64,000 nucleotides of DNA from Ensifer sp. IC4062 (GTDB taxonomy: Bacteria; Pseudomonadota; Alphaproteobacteria; Rhizobiales; Rhizobiaceae), in contig NZ_JADYVD010000023.1 of NCBI RefSeq assembly GCF_020193575.1, positions 1 through 64,000 of the forward strand. The letters are read 5' to 3'. Under the pieces are notes generated by a model that saw only the letters and a list, made by a program, of their open reading frames with translations, did not search any database and was not told where the DNA came from. Of this stretch, positions 51,965 through 60,773 are shown piece after piece; positions within the stretch are counted from its first letter, which is position 1, and each line of letters opens with the position of its first letter. The position numbers were made by a program, and so were the translations under genes.

Positions 51965-53251
51965 ATGGCTTCAGGTCGGGAGGTCCAACGCAACATGAAC
52001 TCTGCTCCCTTGCGGCATAGCCAATACCAGATGCTGAAACGCTTCGGATCGCAAGGCGCGGCATCGGGTGTTTCCAATCTCTTCAGGTTGCTCAAATTCC
52101 CCTCCGCTGTTCCCACACCTGTCCTCCATCAGGCGCTGAAGAATCTCATTGGCGCCCAGGATATTTTTCAGGTGGAGATCGCAAAGGAGGGAAACGAGTA
52201 CCTGCAGAGAGTAGCTGCGAGGGCCGTCCCGATAGCCGTCCTATCCGCCAGGTCCGAGTCCGATGCCGAAGCGATTGCTCGTGAAAGAGTTATATCGGAG
52301 CCGAGGCCGGAAGCCGCCTACCTTAACGTCCCTCTGTGTGATTTCTTCATCGTGACTTTTCCCTCAGGGGCTATTGTCGGATTGTCCGTCTCCCATCTCC
52401 TCACGGATGGAGAAGGGATCGCGATGTTGGCCGACGCTTTTTGTGGGGTCGTGGACTCCACTAAGGAACCGGATCATTTTCGTAACGGTTCATATATTGC
52501 CTATGTAGCATCAGAGGTCGCATGGCTGAACGGGCCTGAAGCCAAGGACGCGAGCGAGTATTGGTTTCGGCTTTTTAACGGCTACCGTCCGCCAGACATA
52601 CCGCGCCGCACTTCCGTCCAGCCATATCAACAGAAGAAACTTTCTGTTGATATTGATGTATCCGTCCTTGGCCGACGGTTGTTAAAGAGCCGGCATGGAC
52701 CTTTTACCGGATTACTCAGCGTTTTTTGCTGCGCGTTGAGCAATTTTTTTGATTGTCCGCGCATTGCAGTGCGGGCTGCGGCCTCAGGCCGGTCCTGCAG
52801 CTTCAGTAGACGCAGCTTTGGAGCACACGTTAATGCCTTCGCAGTATGTTTGCCAAGCAAACGGTCGGAAACGGGAAACGAGTTTTTACGTCACTCGTTT
52901 CCTTTGATTTCGGAGGCGATTGCCAATCAAAAATCGTTTCGTCTTTTCGATATGGAACCAACTCAACCCACAACGACCGATTTTCAATTTGTGTATAACG
53001 AGATCGACCGAGGCGCGAGCCAGGCAAATTCACTAGTTTTCCCTCCGCCGGTAAGCACTACCAGCCCGTTAGCCGGCACGAACTGTAAGCTTCGGTTAAA
53101 CGTATATCTCCAGCCCGGTGGCCTTGATCTGGTCATGCATTACAATCCGGAATTCATAGAACAAACAAGCGCGTCCACTGTGCTGCTCCACTGCAGGACC
53201 CTTTTGCTCCAAATTAGCGCACCCGCAGGAGAAGACGGAGCATTCAATTAA
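51965..53251 (+). CDS. stand-alone condensation-domain (acyltransferase) protein
   Basis: 428 residues of the NRPS C-domain/CoA-dependent acyltransferase fold. VSHLLTDGEGIAML is the HHxxxDG-type active site in the form SHLLTDG, which keeps the catalytic His. GGAAGG lies 7 bases before the chosen ATG; a longer frame from 51911 is less likely. It would join an aminoacyl or acyl group from a carrier protein to an amine or hydroxyl acceptor. It is divergent from the deacetylase gene and its 3' end overlaps that of the convergent phosphatase gene by 4 bases. Confidence 0.78.
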   Translation: MASGREVQRNMNSAPLRHSQYQMLKRFGSQGAASGVSNLFRLLKFPSAVPTPVLHQALKNLIGAQDIFQVEIAKEGNEYLQRVAARAVPIAVLSARSESDAEAIARERVISEPRPEAAYLNVPLCDFFIVTFPSGAIVGLSVSHLLTDGEGIAMLADAFCGVVDSTKEPDHFRNGSYIAYVASEVAWLNGPEAKDASEYWFRLFNGYRPPDIPRRTSVQPYQQKKLSVDIDVSVLGRRLLKSRHGPFTGLLSVFCCALSNFFDCPRIAVRAAASGRSCSFSRRSFGAHVNAFAVCLPSKRSETGNEFLRHSFPLISEAIANQKSFRLFDMEPTQPTTTDFQFVYNEIDRGASQANSLVFPPPVSTTSPLAGTNCKLRLNVYLQPGGLDLVMHYNPEFIEQTSASTVLLHCRTLLLQISAPAGEDGAFN

Positions 53252-53796
53252 GTTGATCCTCTGCCCATCAAGCGACGTAGGTGTTTTCTCCTTCTCGCGT
53301 GCGCAACATCGGGCTGCCTCTGCTCAACTGTCCGCCACGCATCAACGAGTTTCCCGTCACGGCCCAGCAACATGTCAGCATATTGCAGAACGAGTAAGTT
53401 CGGCATTGCCCCTTTAACCTGATCTACGATCGCTCCAACGGCAGCGCCCTCCTCTCCGGGACCCAGCCGGTCGGCTGCGATTGCGATCGCGACCGCAGTT
53501 GATCGAGAAATTCCTGCTTCACAATGAACTAGCAGGCTGCCGGTTACATTCCGCGCGAACTCCAGAGCGGTTTGAACATCTAAGATCTTTGGTTTGTTCT
53601 GGTCTGCTAAGTCAAAGTCTACATCTTCAAAGCGGAGGACTAACCTGTCCCGTGGATGCACGTCCGTTACTTCCAAGCTCTCCGGATTAGCCAGGCTCTC
53701 GATTGAGATGATCGCATCAAATTCGCGCCAGCGGCTTTGGGCCGTTAAACGGCTTAGAACAACGAGCACCTCCGTTTGATCTCGAGCCGAACTCAT
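53248..53796 (-). CDS. dual-specificity protein phosphatase-like protein
   Basis: 182 residues. The P-loop VHCEAGISRSTAVAIAIA contains the HCxxGxxR signature with catalytic Cys and Arg. The upstream general acid is probably in the DFDLADQN/HPRD region. It may dephosphorylate a phosphorylated intermediate, protein or small molecule. It is translationally coupled to ACP 2 (TGATG). Function within the cluster unclear. Confidence 0.78.
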   Translation of the reverse strand: MSSARDQTEVLVVLSRLTAQSRWREFDAIISIESLANPESLEVTDVHPRDRLVLRFEDVDFDLADQNKPKILDVQTALEFARNVTGSLLVHCEAGISRSTAVAIAIAADRLGPGEEGAAVGAIVDQVKGAMPNLLVLQYADMLLGRDGKLVDAWRTVEQRQPDVAHARRRKHLRRLMGRGST

Positions 53797-54074
53797 CAGC
53801 CGTCGCCGATTGAAGACAAATTCCCCTCAGGCAACTTGTTCCTAAGGGTTGTGAATATGGTTTCGACTGAAACCCAATTCTCAAAAAGGAGCTCTGCGTC
53901 AGAGAACTCTACACCCAAGTCTTTCTCCAGTTGCAATGCAATTGCTGCCATGTCGATAGACGAGACGCTCTCATCAGCAAAATTTGTAGACAAGGTTAGC
54001 GGGAGGACATCCAGATCATCAACTGCCTTCCTAATTGCATTCTCCAGTAATTTCAATAGCTGTAGCTCTGGCAT
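53796..54074 (-). CDS. acyl/aminoacyl carrier protein 2
   Basis: 92 residues. FADESVSSIDMAAIALQLEKD carries the attachment Ser in the SSIDM motif. GGAGG precedes the ATG. Located between a degenerate condensation-type protein and a phosphatase. Two carrier proteins imply two thioester-bound building blocks, or one donor and one acceptor, as in stand-alone NRPS-like assembly. Confidence 0.82.
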   Translation of the reverse strand: MPELQLLKLLENAIRKAVDDLDVLPLTLSTNFADESVSSIDMAAIALQLEKDLGVEFSDAELLFENWVSVETIFTTLRNKLPEGNLSSIGDG

Positions 54075-54092
54075 CTCGCCGCCCTCCGTTCT

Positions 54093-55331
54093 CTAAGCTG
54101 CACTTGAAGCCCAGCCAATGGATAAGTCATGTAGCTCTTGGCAGAAATCCTCCACCTCCATTCCCTCAATACATTCAGGATCGAAGTATGAATCGAAGAG
54201 CATTTCGGTCCCAGTGTCTAGACAGCCAATGCTCACGGTTTTACCTGCTTCGCGAGGGAAGGGATCTGCTGAAAAGTAGACGCGCCGCGGGACCCCTCGT
54301 GCGGCCGATTGCGGATACTCCGTCGTTGCCGTTAGCTGGATAGGCGTTGAGGGACATGTGCTCAGATCAGCGTCCCAAACTCGAAATGAGCTTCTCAAAG
54401 TATAGGCTGTTCTGAAGGATTGTCGTACAGTTTCGAAGTGGGACGTCAGCGGTTCTTCGCCACGGCCGTCAATCTTCACAGCGAGTGAATCTACGAACAT
54501 CCCTACAGTGGCTTGGTGGCGGACCGGGTGTCGCCAAGTGAACGGGACCCGAACACAGAAATTCGTCCGCCTTGTGCGACGCGCGAGTGCCTTGCTGGTC
54601 AAGCTCAGAGAAAGGTGGAAAAAAGTGATGCCTTTGCTTCGCATCGCATTGCGCAAAACCCGCAGCGCGGTACCTGAGAGCTTTGCCGAGCTGCAGACGT
54701 ACTCCTTGCCCTTCGTTTTGCCCGGATCAAAGAGGAGCGTCACGTCCTTCATATAGTCATCCCAGAGCAGGCGTTCTTGCTGCGTCACTGGATCGGCTAG
54801 GCGAGAATTTTCTGCCTCGACAAAATCCAGAAACCGATCTGTCCGAGGAGAGCCGGTAAAGGTTTTTTTAAGCTTCTCAGTCAGGACGCGCCCGAACTCT
54901 TCCTCGAAAATATTTCGCGAACGATCGTCAGCGATGACATAACTCCACACCGCCAGCAGAACTATTTTTCTTGGGCTGCTTTGGACAATCCCGAATCGCG
55001 TTAGCTCCCCGAAAGGATCAAATGGCTGAAAAATGAACTCCCTCACGCGATCCGCGCCTATTATAGGCAGCGAGCCAAGCGACCATGCAGCGGATTTGTC
55101 CTCCGCAAACTGAAACCATTGTTCATTGATTTTCATTAGGCGTAGGCGTAGGGCAGCTTGACTGGCAACGATTGCCTCGAGGGTCTCTGTTGCAAGAACG
55201 CTCAAGTCAGAATCGATTTCCAGCGCGATGTACTGATTGATGGCCCGGGAGTCAGAGCGACCGTCACGCATGCTCCTAGCGATTGAGGCTTGGGCCGGGC
55301 GAAGTCTTATTCCTCGCATCGGGAGCGTCAT
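54093..55331 (-). CDS. condensation-domain-like protein with lost catalytic histidine
   Basis: 412 residues. The ends RLRPAQASIARSMRD, IFQPFDPFGELTRF and RVPFTWRHPVRHQATVGMFVDSLAVKI match the C-domain fold, including the late VGMFVN-type motif. The active-site region reads VWSYVIADDRS, so HHxxxDG has become SYVIADD without the second His. It is therefore likely to be structural, to bind carrier protein, or to use another residue. ATGA overlap with murE shows coupling. A partner role for the C-domain at 51965 is plausible. Confidence 0.72.
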   Translation of the reverse strand: MTLPMRGIRLRPAQASIARSMRDGRSDSRAINQYIALEIDSDLSVLATETLEAIVASQAALRLRLMKINEQWFQFAEDKSAAWSLGSLPIIGADRVREFIFQPFDPFGELTRFGIVQSSPRKIVLLAVWSYVIADDRSRNIFEEEFGRVLTEKLKKTFTGSPRTDRFLDFVEAENSRLADPVTQQERLLWDDYMKDVTLLFDPGKTKGKEYVCSSAKLSGTALRVLRNAMRSKGITFFHLSLSLTSKALARRTRRTNFCVRVPFTWRHPVRHQATVGMFVDSLAVKIDGRGEEPLTSHFETVRQSFRTAYTLRSSFRVWDADLSTCPSTPIQLTATTEYPQSAARGVPRRVYFSADPFPREAGKTVSIGCLDTGTEMLFDSYFDPECIEGMEVEDFCQELHDLSIGWASSAA

Positions 55332-56935
55332 GAGCCTCTGCTGCCCTCGCAGCCTGTTTCATTGAAAGCCGCCCCGAAATGGCCCCGGTCCCTTAGAAGC
55401 TCGCGGATGACGGCTCTGTCACTGAAAAACCTCTTCCTCGTTCGACGAGCAGAGGAGCTGTGTTCCTCTGCAACGATCTGGTAATCTTCGTGACCTTTGC
55501 CCGCGATCACGAGTACATCTCCCTCCCCCAGATCAGCAATGGCAGCCTCGATAGCGCGCTTTCTGTCAGGTATTTCCCAAACACTCGTGCTGCCGGGGAT
55601 GCCTTCAATGATCTGACGGCGTATCGCCTGAGGGTCTTCAGTGCGAGGATTGTCGTCTGTAACGTACAAGCGATCGGCTAACCGTGCCGCGACCGCGCCC
55701 ATCTCCGCTCTTTTCAGAGTATCTCTGTCGCCACCGCATCCGAAAACAACCGCCAACGATCTGTCTCTGACGAAAGGCCGGACTGAAACAAGGACATTTT
55801 TCAGGGCGTCTGGTGTGTGCGCAAAGTCCACATAGATGGCCGCCTGGTTGCCGAGCACTGCGGTTAACTCTAGACGTCCAGGAACGGGGTTGAAATATGA
55901 TGCCGCTTCAATGGCTCTTGAGGGCTCTGCGCCAGATGCTATGGCGAGGCCGATAGCGCACAAAGTATTCTCTGCTTGAAAGTCCCCCAGAAAGGGTAGC
56001 TCCATTCTATAACTGGATCCGAACACTCCAATTTCAAGTGACTGCCCCTTGGCGCTGCGCACCCGCCTAAGGAGTTTGAGGTCGGCGGCGGCGGCGCCAC
56101 ATGAATAGCTGATTACAGATCTCGACGGTTTTAGCTTGTCGTAAAACGCCCTTCCGGTCACATCATTAACATTGAGAACTGCTGTTCCTGATTGTCTCAT
56201 CCTTTCCGTAAACAGCCGCAGTTTCGACTCAGCATACTCCGCCATAGAGTTGTGATAGTCCAAGTGTTCGTGGCTTAGGTTCGTAAATCCTGCGATGTCG
56301 AAGTCAAGCGCAGCTAGGCGTTGTTGATGAAGGGCATGACTTGAAGCTTCCATCACTAAATGGGAGACGCTGTGATGTGTAACAAGCTGATTTAATAGGC
56401 TACTCGTGGTCTTCGCATCATACGTCGTTGCCGTGGCTGTAAGATTCGTATGAGTCACTCCGGCGCCCCGTAAACCTAATGTGCCGAGTGAAAGAGCGTT
56501 CTCGCCCAGGTGGCTCCACAACTCCGATAGAAAGGACGCGGTTGACGTTTTGCCGTTAGTGCCGGTGACAGCGGCGAGCATCTTCGGCCGCTTCGGGTAG
56601 AGGATCCGCAGCAGCGATGAAAAAAACACGTTAACGTCGTCAACAGCAATCACGACAACCTTACTAAGGTCATATTCACTGATTGCGAGATCTTCGGCGC
56701 GGGCAGTCGACGGAACAACTATGGCCTGCGCGCCACCCGCGATTGCTGCAGAACAATAATTCACGCCATCTCGATGCGCCCCTTGGTATGAGGGCTTCGC
56801 GCAAAAGATGTCTCCAGGGCGAACCTCCCGAGAATCCTCGGTCGCGCCGAAAACCCACAGATCGCCCGGAGCTCCATGGACCTTCACAACTCCGGGAAAT
56901 TTGCACAGTTCGGCGAGCCTCATTAAATCCCTCAT
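55328..56935 (-). CDS. murE: MurE-type UDP-MurNAc-peptide ligase
   Basis: 535 residues, Mur ligase fold: N-terminal UDP domain (SYQGAHRDGVNYCSAAI), ATP domain AAVTGTNGKTSTASFLSEL, VMEASSHALHQQR, HEHLDYHNSMAEYAESKLRLF, and C-terminal DDNPRTEDP and AGKGHEDYQIV. DNPR is the motif associated with meso-diaminopimelate. The enzyme adds an amino acid to a UDP-MurNAc-dipeptide. A chromosomal copy must exist for the cell wall, so this one may act on a pathway intermediate or be a resistant variant. ATG at 56923, with GAGGGAT upstream, is an alternative start. Confidence 0.92.
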   Translation of the reverse strand: MRDLMRLAELCKFPGVVKVHGAPGDLWVFGATEDSREVRPGDIFCAKPSYQGAHRDGVNYCSAAIAGGAQAIVVPSTARAEDLAISEYDLSKVVVIAVDDVNVFFSSLLRILYPKRPKMLAAVTGTNGKTSTASFLSELWSHLGENALSLGTLGLRGAGVTHTNLTATATTYDAKTTSSLLNQLVTHHSVSHLVMEASSHALHQQRLAALDFDIAGFTNLSHEHLDYHNSMAEYAESKLRLFTERMRQSGTAVLNVNDVTGRAFYDKLKPSRSVISYSCGAAAADLKLLRRVRSAKGQSLEIGVFGSSYRMELPFLGDFQAENTLCAIGLAIASGAEPSRAIEAASYFNPVPGRLELTAVLGNQAAIYVDFAHTPDALKNVLVSVRPFVRDRSLAVVFGCGGDRDTLKRAEMGAVAARLADRLYVTDDNPRTEDPQAIRRQIIEGIPGSTSVWEIPDRKRAIEAAIADLGEGDVLVIAGKGHEDYQIVAEEHSSSARRTRKRFFSDRAVIRELLRDRGHFGAAFNETGCEGSRGS

Positions 56936-56969
56936 AGAAAAGTTACTGAGCGGGAGCGGTGATCCTGCC

Positions 56970-57965
56970 CTAACAGGGCCGCATTATCTTAACCCCGGTG
57001 AAGCCGCAGTTGCGGCAGTAATCGGTCAAGCTCCGAATTCTGGTATCATCGTACCCGTAGAGGTTCTGACCCTCGGCCATTGCGACGACATCAGGTTCGG
57101 TAGGCCAATAAGAGAGGGATACGCCAAGTTGCTCAATCCGAGCGTCTCCTTGGTAAAATAAGCCCGTATGCCGTCCGGCAAAGTTGACTGGGACGTCCCG
57201 CCTGCAACTCGCATTCCGGCTTGCATGAATGAAGGTTAAAATGTCGTCCATAACCACCGCGATTGCGCAATGGCTTACGAGATTTCCGCATTGATCGTCT
57301 TTTGAACGTGTGAAGAGGAGTATATCTCCGCTTTTGACATTATCAGATTCCACTTGGTCGAGGTGCTCGGTTGGAATGAATGTGGAAGCGATCATTTCTG
57401 AGCCAATCTTCCTTCGCACAACTCGCTTCTCAGGGTCGAATTGCTCCGGCCGTTGAATCGGGCGCTCGAATGCTGAATAGGATCGTACCAGACTCCAATG
57501 GACGCACTCACACGTAACATCCCTCAGATAGCCCAGGTGAACCCCCTGTACGATTAGAGATTCTGAGCAAAAATCTAGGATAGTGCCCTGATCGGGGTTG
57601 CTGTCTAACGAGTTCTCATCTCTATACCGTAAGCAGGCTAGGTTCTGTGCGAAATCAATCAGAGACTTCGATCTCGCCAACGCGATCACAGTGTAAACGA
57701 GCGTAACACAATCAAGCGTCTCCAATCTCAGTCGGAGTACGCCCCTTCGCGGAATAGGCAGCGCCGACTCCGGATAAAAAGGAGTTCCTAGTAGAAATTT
57801 TGCTGCTTGGTCGGTCTTGGCGTGTGGAGCTAGATCTCGCTCCGAGAGCCTGATGATGAATTCCTCGACTGCCTGTGTTGAGTGCGGACCGAACTCAATT
57901 AGACACGGGATGTGACCGAGCTCCCTTTCCACGCTTATATATTGCTCGCGCTCAAAGAAAGCCAT
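56970..57965 (-). CDS. DUF1460/amidase-like cysteine peptidase fold protein
   Basis: 331 residues. LETLDCVTLVYTVIALARS has the catalytic Cys context of DUF1460 N-acetylmuramoyl-L-alanine amidase-like proteins, and GNLVSHCAIAVV plus ILTFIHAS supply the His pair. Members cleave gamma-D-glutamyl bonds of cell-wall peptides or act on small peptide substrates. No signal peptide, so it acts in the cytoplasm. Next to MurE and PgeF it supports chemistry on muropeptide-type intermediates. Confidence 0.72.
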   Translation of the reverse strand: MAFFEREQYISVERELGHIPCLIEFGPHSTQAVEEFIIRLSERDLAPHAKTDQAAKFLLGTPFYPESALPIPRRGVLRLRLETLDCVTLVYTVIALARSKSLIDFAQNLACLRYRDENSLDSNPDQGTILDFCSESLIVQGVHLGYLRDVTCECVHWSLVRSYSAFERPIQRPEQFDPEKRVVRRKIGSEMIASTFIPTEHLDQVESDNVKSGDILLFTRSKDDQCGNLVSHCAIAVVMDDILTFIHASRNASCRRDVPVNFAGRHTGLFYQGDARIEQLGVSLSYWPTEPDVVAMAEGQNLYGYDDTRIRSLTDYCRNCGFTGVKIMRPC

Positions 57966-57975
57966 GCTTCATCTT

Positions 57976-58581
57976 TCACGATTTTTTCGCTACGAAAATG
58001 GTTCTGCCCGAGTGAACCTTCGAATGGCGGTGGGTGACGTCCAGCCTATTGACCACCGTGCCGAGCCTACCAACGTACTCCTCAATCCAGCTATACTCAG
58101 AGATACATTCAAAGATCATCGTCCCGGATTCATTCAGAAACTCGGCGATCTTCTGAAAGATGTCTTCGAAACTGCCGCTCGATTTGTGAGAGTAGCCGAA
58201 CCCTATGCCGGCCCAGACAACGCAATCAAAGTTTGTTGCCTCAATCCCCGAGATATCTCGAATATCGCCGCATATAAAGGTAGCGTTTGGGTCCTCTTGG
58301 AACCTCTGCTTCGCCGCGGCAATGACTGTGGGAGATATATCGACACCCACGTATCGCCTAAACGCGCTGAAACAGCTGCGGAGCTCGCCCGTCGTGCATC
58401 CAATGTCTAGGATTCTGGAGCAATCTCGTTGTTCAATCAAGCCGCCGATGATCGCGTAGCGCGCGGAGAGGGTATCTTCAAGTAGATAGTCGTAGGCTCC
58501 TCGTACGTGAGCCTCCTCTTGTCGTTGAGGATCAGACGTAAGCTCCTCGCGCTCCGCGGCGGTAAGGCTCGACTTGACCAT
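57976..58581 (-). CDS. class I SAM-dependent methyltransferase 2
   Basis: 201 residues: ILDIGCTTGELRSCFSAF (motif I, with CTTG in place of CGTG), YVGVDISPTVIAAAKQRF, FICGDIRDI and FDCVVWAGIGFGY. The preferred ATG at 58581 has GGATG about 9 bases upstream; a start at 58620 would overlap the PgeF-like gene. Substrate unknown. It lies 10 bases upstream of the DUF1460 gene in the same operon. Confidence 0.82.
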   Translation of the reverse strand: MVKSSLTAAEREELTSDPQRQEEAHVRGAYDYLLEDTLSARYAIIGGLIEQRDCSRILDIGCTTGELRSCFSAFRRYVGVDISPTVIAAAKQRFQEDPNATFICGDIRDISGIEATNFDCVVWAGIGFGYSHKSSGSFEDIFQKIAEFLNESGTMIFECISEYSWIEEYVGRLGTVVNRLDVTHRHSKVHSGRTIFVAKKS

Positions 58582-58585
58582 TGGT

Positions 58586-59431
58586 TCATCCAAGATTATC
58601 TGCCCCCCTGCTGCCTTCAACTCGACTGCCCGCAGAAAGACCCGCGACTGTCAGAAGGTTGCCTCGTGGTCCGTGCCCAAGCTTACTGCTTTGATGAGAG
58701 AAAAATTTGCGGCCGTCGGTGTAATAAGAGGGGCGGGCAATATTCTGCCGCCGCACACCTCCATTGGTCGCCTGATCACAAAAAGCTGCGACCAAATCAA
58801 AACATAATTCGTCATCCCCATTGTTACGGATAAAGTTCTCCGCTCTGGGGTGCTTCACCAAGAGTTGACTAGATATAGCATTCCACAAGCCCGACTGGCT
58901 GACGATGTAATCATCACCCGAGATCGATGGCCCAAGAAGCACACGAAGATCACGGGAACGGGCGCCGTGTTCTTCCATACTGCGGAGAACGTTGAAGACG
59001 ATGCCATTAGCCAGCCCTAAAAGCCCAACATGAGCCAAGCAAGCGAGACCCGTCGAAACAGATACGAAGAATGCTGGAATGCAGTCGGCTGAAATAACAC
59101 CAGCAGACCTTTCCCCTAGATCAAACAGAACCGCGTCGTAAAAACTGGCAGATTCCTTTCCTTCCACCCATACAGGATGAGGGAAGTTCCGTATTCTGAA
59201 ATCTGCGCCCAGGGCAACCGCAACGTTCGAGGTATGCCGCGGATCAACGATTATGGTTTCGTATAGAAGTTCGAGGCGCTGCAAAAAAGTGGCTCGATTA
59301 CGGTGAACCTTTTCAGCTGCCTCAAGGTGAGTGGACATGTTGCCATCGGCTATACACGACGCACAGAACAGGAGCTGCGGAGGCAGCAATTTCCCCTCTT
59401 CCGAGTAGAACGAACCGGATGCAAAAACCAT
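58586..59431 (-). CDS. PgeF/YlmD-like (laccase-domain) protein
   Basis: 281 residues. Metal-ligand regions DPRHTSNVAVAL (His), VISADCIPAFFVS (Cys) and LAHVGLLGLANGI (His; canonical AHAGWRG) follow the YfiH/PgeF pattern, with the third motif altered. PgeF cleaves wrongly incorporated residues from UDP-MurNAc-amino acid. Associated here with MurE, it could edit or hydrolyse a nucleotide-linked amino-acid intermediate. The changed third motif may mean a different substrate. Confidence 0.75.
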   Translation of the reverse strand: MVFASGSFYSEEGKLLPPQLLFCASCIADGNMSTHLEAAEKVHRNRATFLQRLELLYETIIVDPRHTSNVAVALGADFRIRNFPHPVWVEGKESASFYDAVLFDLGERSAGVISADCIPAFFVSVSTGLACLAHVGLLGLANGIVFNVLRSMEEHGARSRDLRVLLGPSISGDDYIVSQSGLWNAISSQLLVKHPRAENFIRNNGDDELCFDLVAAFCDQATNGGVRRQNIARPSYYTDGRKFFSHQSSKLGHGPRGNLLTVAGLSAGSRVEGSRGADNLG

Positions 59432-59644
59432 GATGGTCTTCCTGAATACTTCATGCGTCGGTGTTTCGCTTACAACTGCGATTTGGGCGTGGAGCTTTTC
59501 ATATGCACGGAATGCGTGTCAACCCACTTCGATTTAGGGTTGTCAAAAGACGAGGTTCGGATAAGTTTGAGCAGTTGCATATTGGATTTTGGTATATTGC
59601 TGGTTGCTCAACACCTTCGATCGGCAAAAGACCTGGGAGCTTGT

Positions 59645-60583
59645 ATGTCGGGAGCGATAACCGGTATCGTCCTAGCGGGTGGCTACGGCGGTAGATTTTA
59701 CCCATTTACGAAAACCGTTCCAAAGGAGCTGCTACCGGTTAGCGGGGTACCCACAATACATTGGGTCTTGCGGGAGTGTGTCGCTGCAGGAGTGGCCAGA
59801 ATAAAGGTTGTGCGGCGCGCAGACACCGATCTGACAGAGGCGCATTTTGCCGCGAGCACACAGGTCGATGATTATCTTCGATCTATTCACAACATCGAGG
59901 CTGGTACGTCCACGTTTAGCGACATTGTGTCGAGGGTGGAATTCCTTCCAGAGAGGCCTTGCAAGTACGGGACGCTAGGCCCCTTTCTCCAGGCTGCGCA
60001 AGCAGAAGATGCCGCTGATCGTTATCTGGTTTGTTTCGGTGACGAAGTTTTTATCCCAGCCCCTGCTGAACGCACTACATGCCAGCGTCTTCTGGATGGT
60101 AGCTCTCAAGCGGTAATAGCCGTCTTGGACGAGCTAGTTGCTCCTGGCGGAATATTCGGCATCGCCGAACTGGAAGCAGATCAGGATGAGTTCAGTTCTG
60201 TTCTAGAGCTTTGGCAGAAGCCTCATACTCCAGCTACCCCCCACGGCTTTCCTATTGTAAGTCGGCTCGTTATTGATGCAGATTTACTCACACCACTGCG
60301 TCGTCTTTTTGATGAAGGCGAGTCTGATCTACTTACTGCTCTCACTAAAATCCCCGGAGTAAGTATTACTGCAGTGAAAACTCGTGAGGTCTGGGGCACT
60401 GTTGGTGATCCAGCATCTTACCTCGCGCTCCTTAGCAAAGCCCATGCGGCACATCGGCCAGTCGACATAGTTGATTTCTATCGCGATTTGCTGCGTGTCC
60501 CGGTCATGCCCGACGGTGATTCCGATCTGAAGCTGAACACCCACTCCAAAGTGAGCCGTCTGGTTCGAATGGGGCAGACATAA
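59645..60583 (+). CDS. sugar-1-phosphate nucleotidyltransferase (GalU-like)
   Basis: 312 residues: GIVLAGGYGGRFYPFTKTVPKELLP (nucleotide and metal loop), YLVCFGDEVFIP (metal Asp), KPHTPATPHGFPIVSRLVI and WGTVGDPASYLALL follow UTP:glucose-1-phosphate uridylyltransferases, but the substrate residues are divergent. GGGAGC precedes ATG 59645; the longer frame from 59303 is a shadow of the PgeF-like gene. It is the last + gene of locus C, making a UDP- or other NDP-sugar. A bidirectional terminator candidate follows at 60744. Confidence 0.85.
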   Translation: MSGAITGIVLAGGYGGRFYPFTKTVPKELLPVSGVPTIHWVLRECVAAGVARIKVVRRADTDLTEAHFAASTQVDDYLRSIHNIEAGTSTFSDIVSRVEFLPERPCKYGTLGPFLQAAQAEDAADRYLVCFGDEVFIPAPAERTTCQRLLDGSSQAVIAVLDELVAPGGIFGIAELEADQDEFSSVLELWQKPHTPATPHGFPIVSRLVIDADLLTPLRRLFDEGESDLLTALTKIPGVSITAVKTREVWGTVGDPASYLALLSKAHAAHRPVDIVDFYRDLLRVPVMPDGDSDLKLNTHSKVSRLVRMGQT

Positions 60584-60743
60584 CGGCCTTTTCCGTTGCG
60601 CCAGGTGGCACGCTGAAGCAGGATTTGATCACCTCTTTGATCTTGGCGCCCCGCCCTCGACTGCCCATCACCGTTGCGAGTATTCCCGCTGCGCCAGAAC
60701 CGTCTCGTCATCATATCTCGCTTACTCGCCTGGGGATCGAGAG

Positions 60744-60773
60744 AAAAAGCCGACCTAAGACGGCTCCTTTTTT
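60744..60773. terminator. bidirectional intrinsic terminator candidate
   Basis: AGCCG-acctaaga-CGGCT is flanked by AAAAA on the left and TTTTTT on the right. It can stop both the rightward sugar-nucleotidyltransferase transcript and the leftward transcript of the gene ending at 60772. The stem is short (5 bases, all but one GC). Confidence 0.55.
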
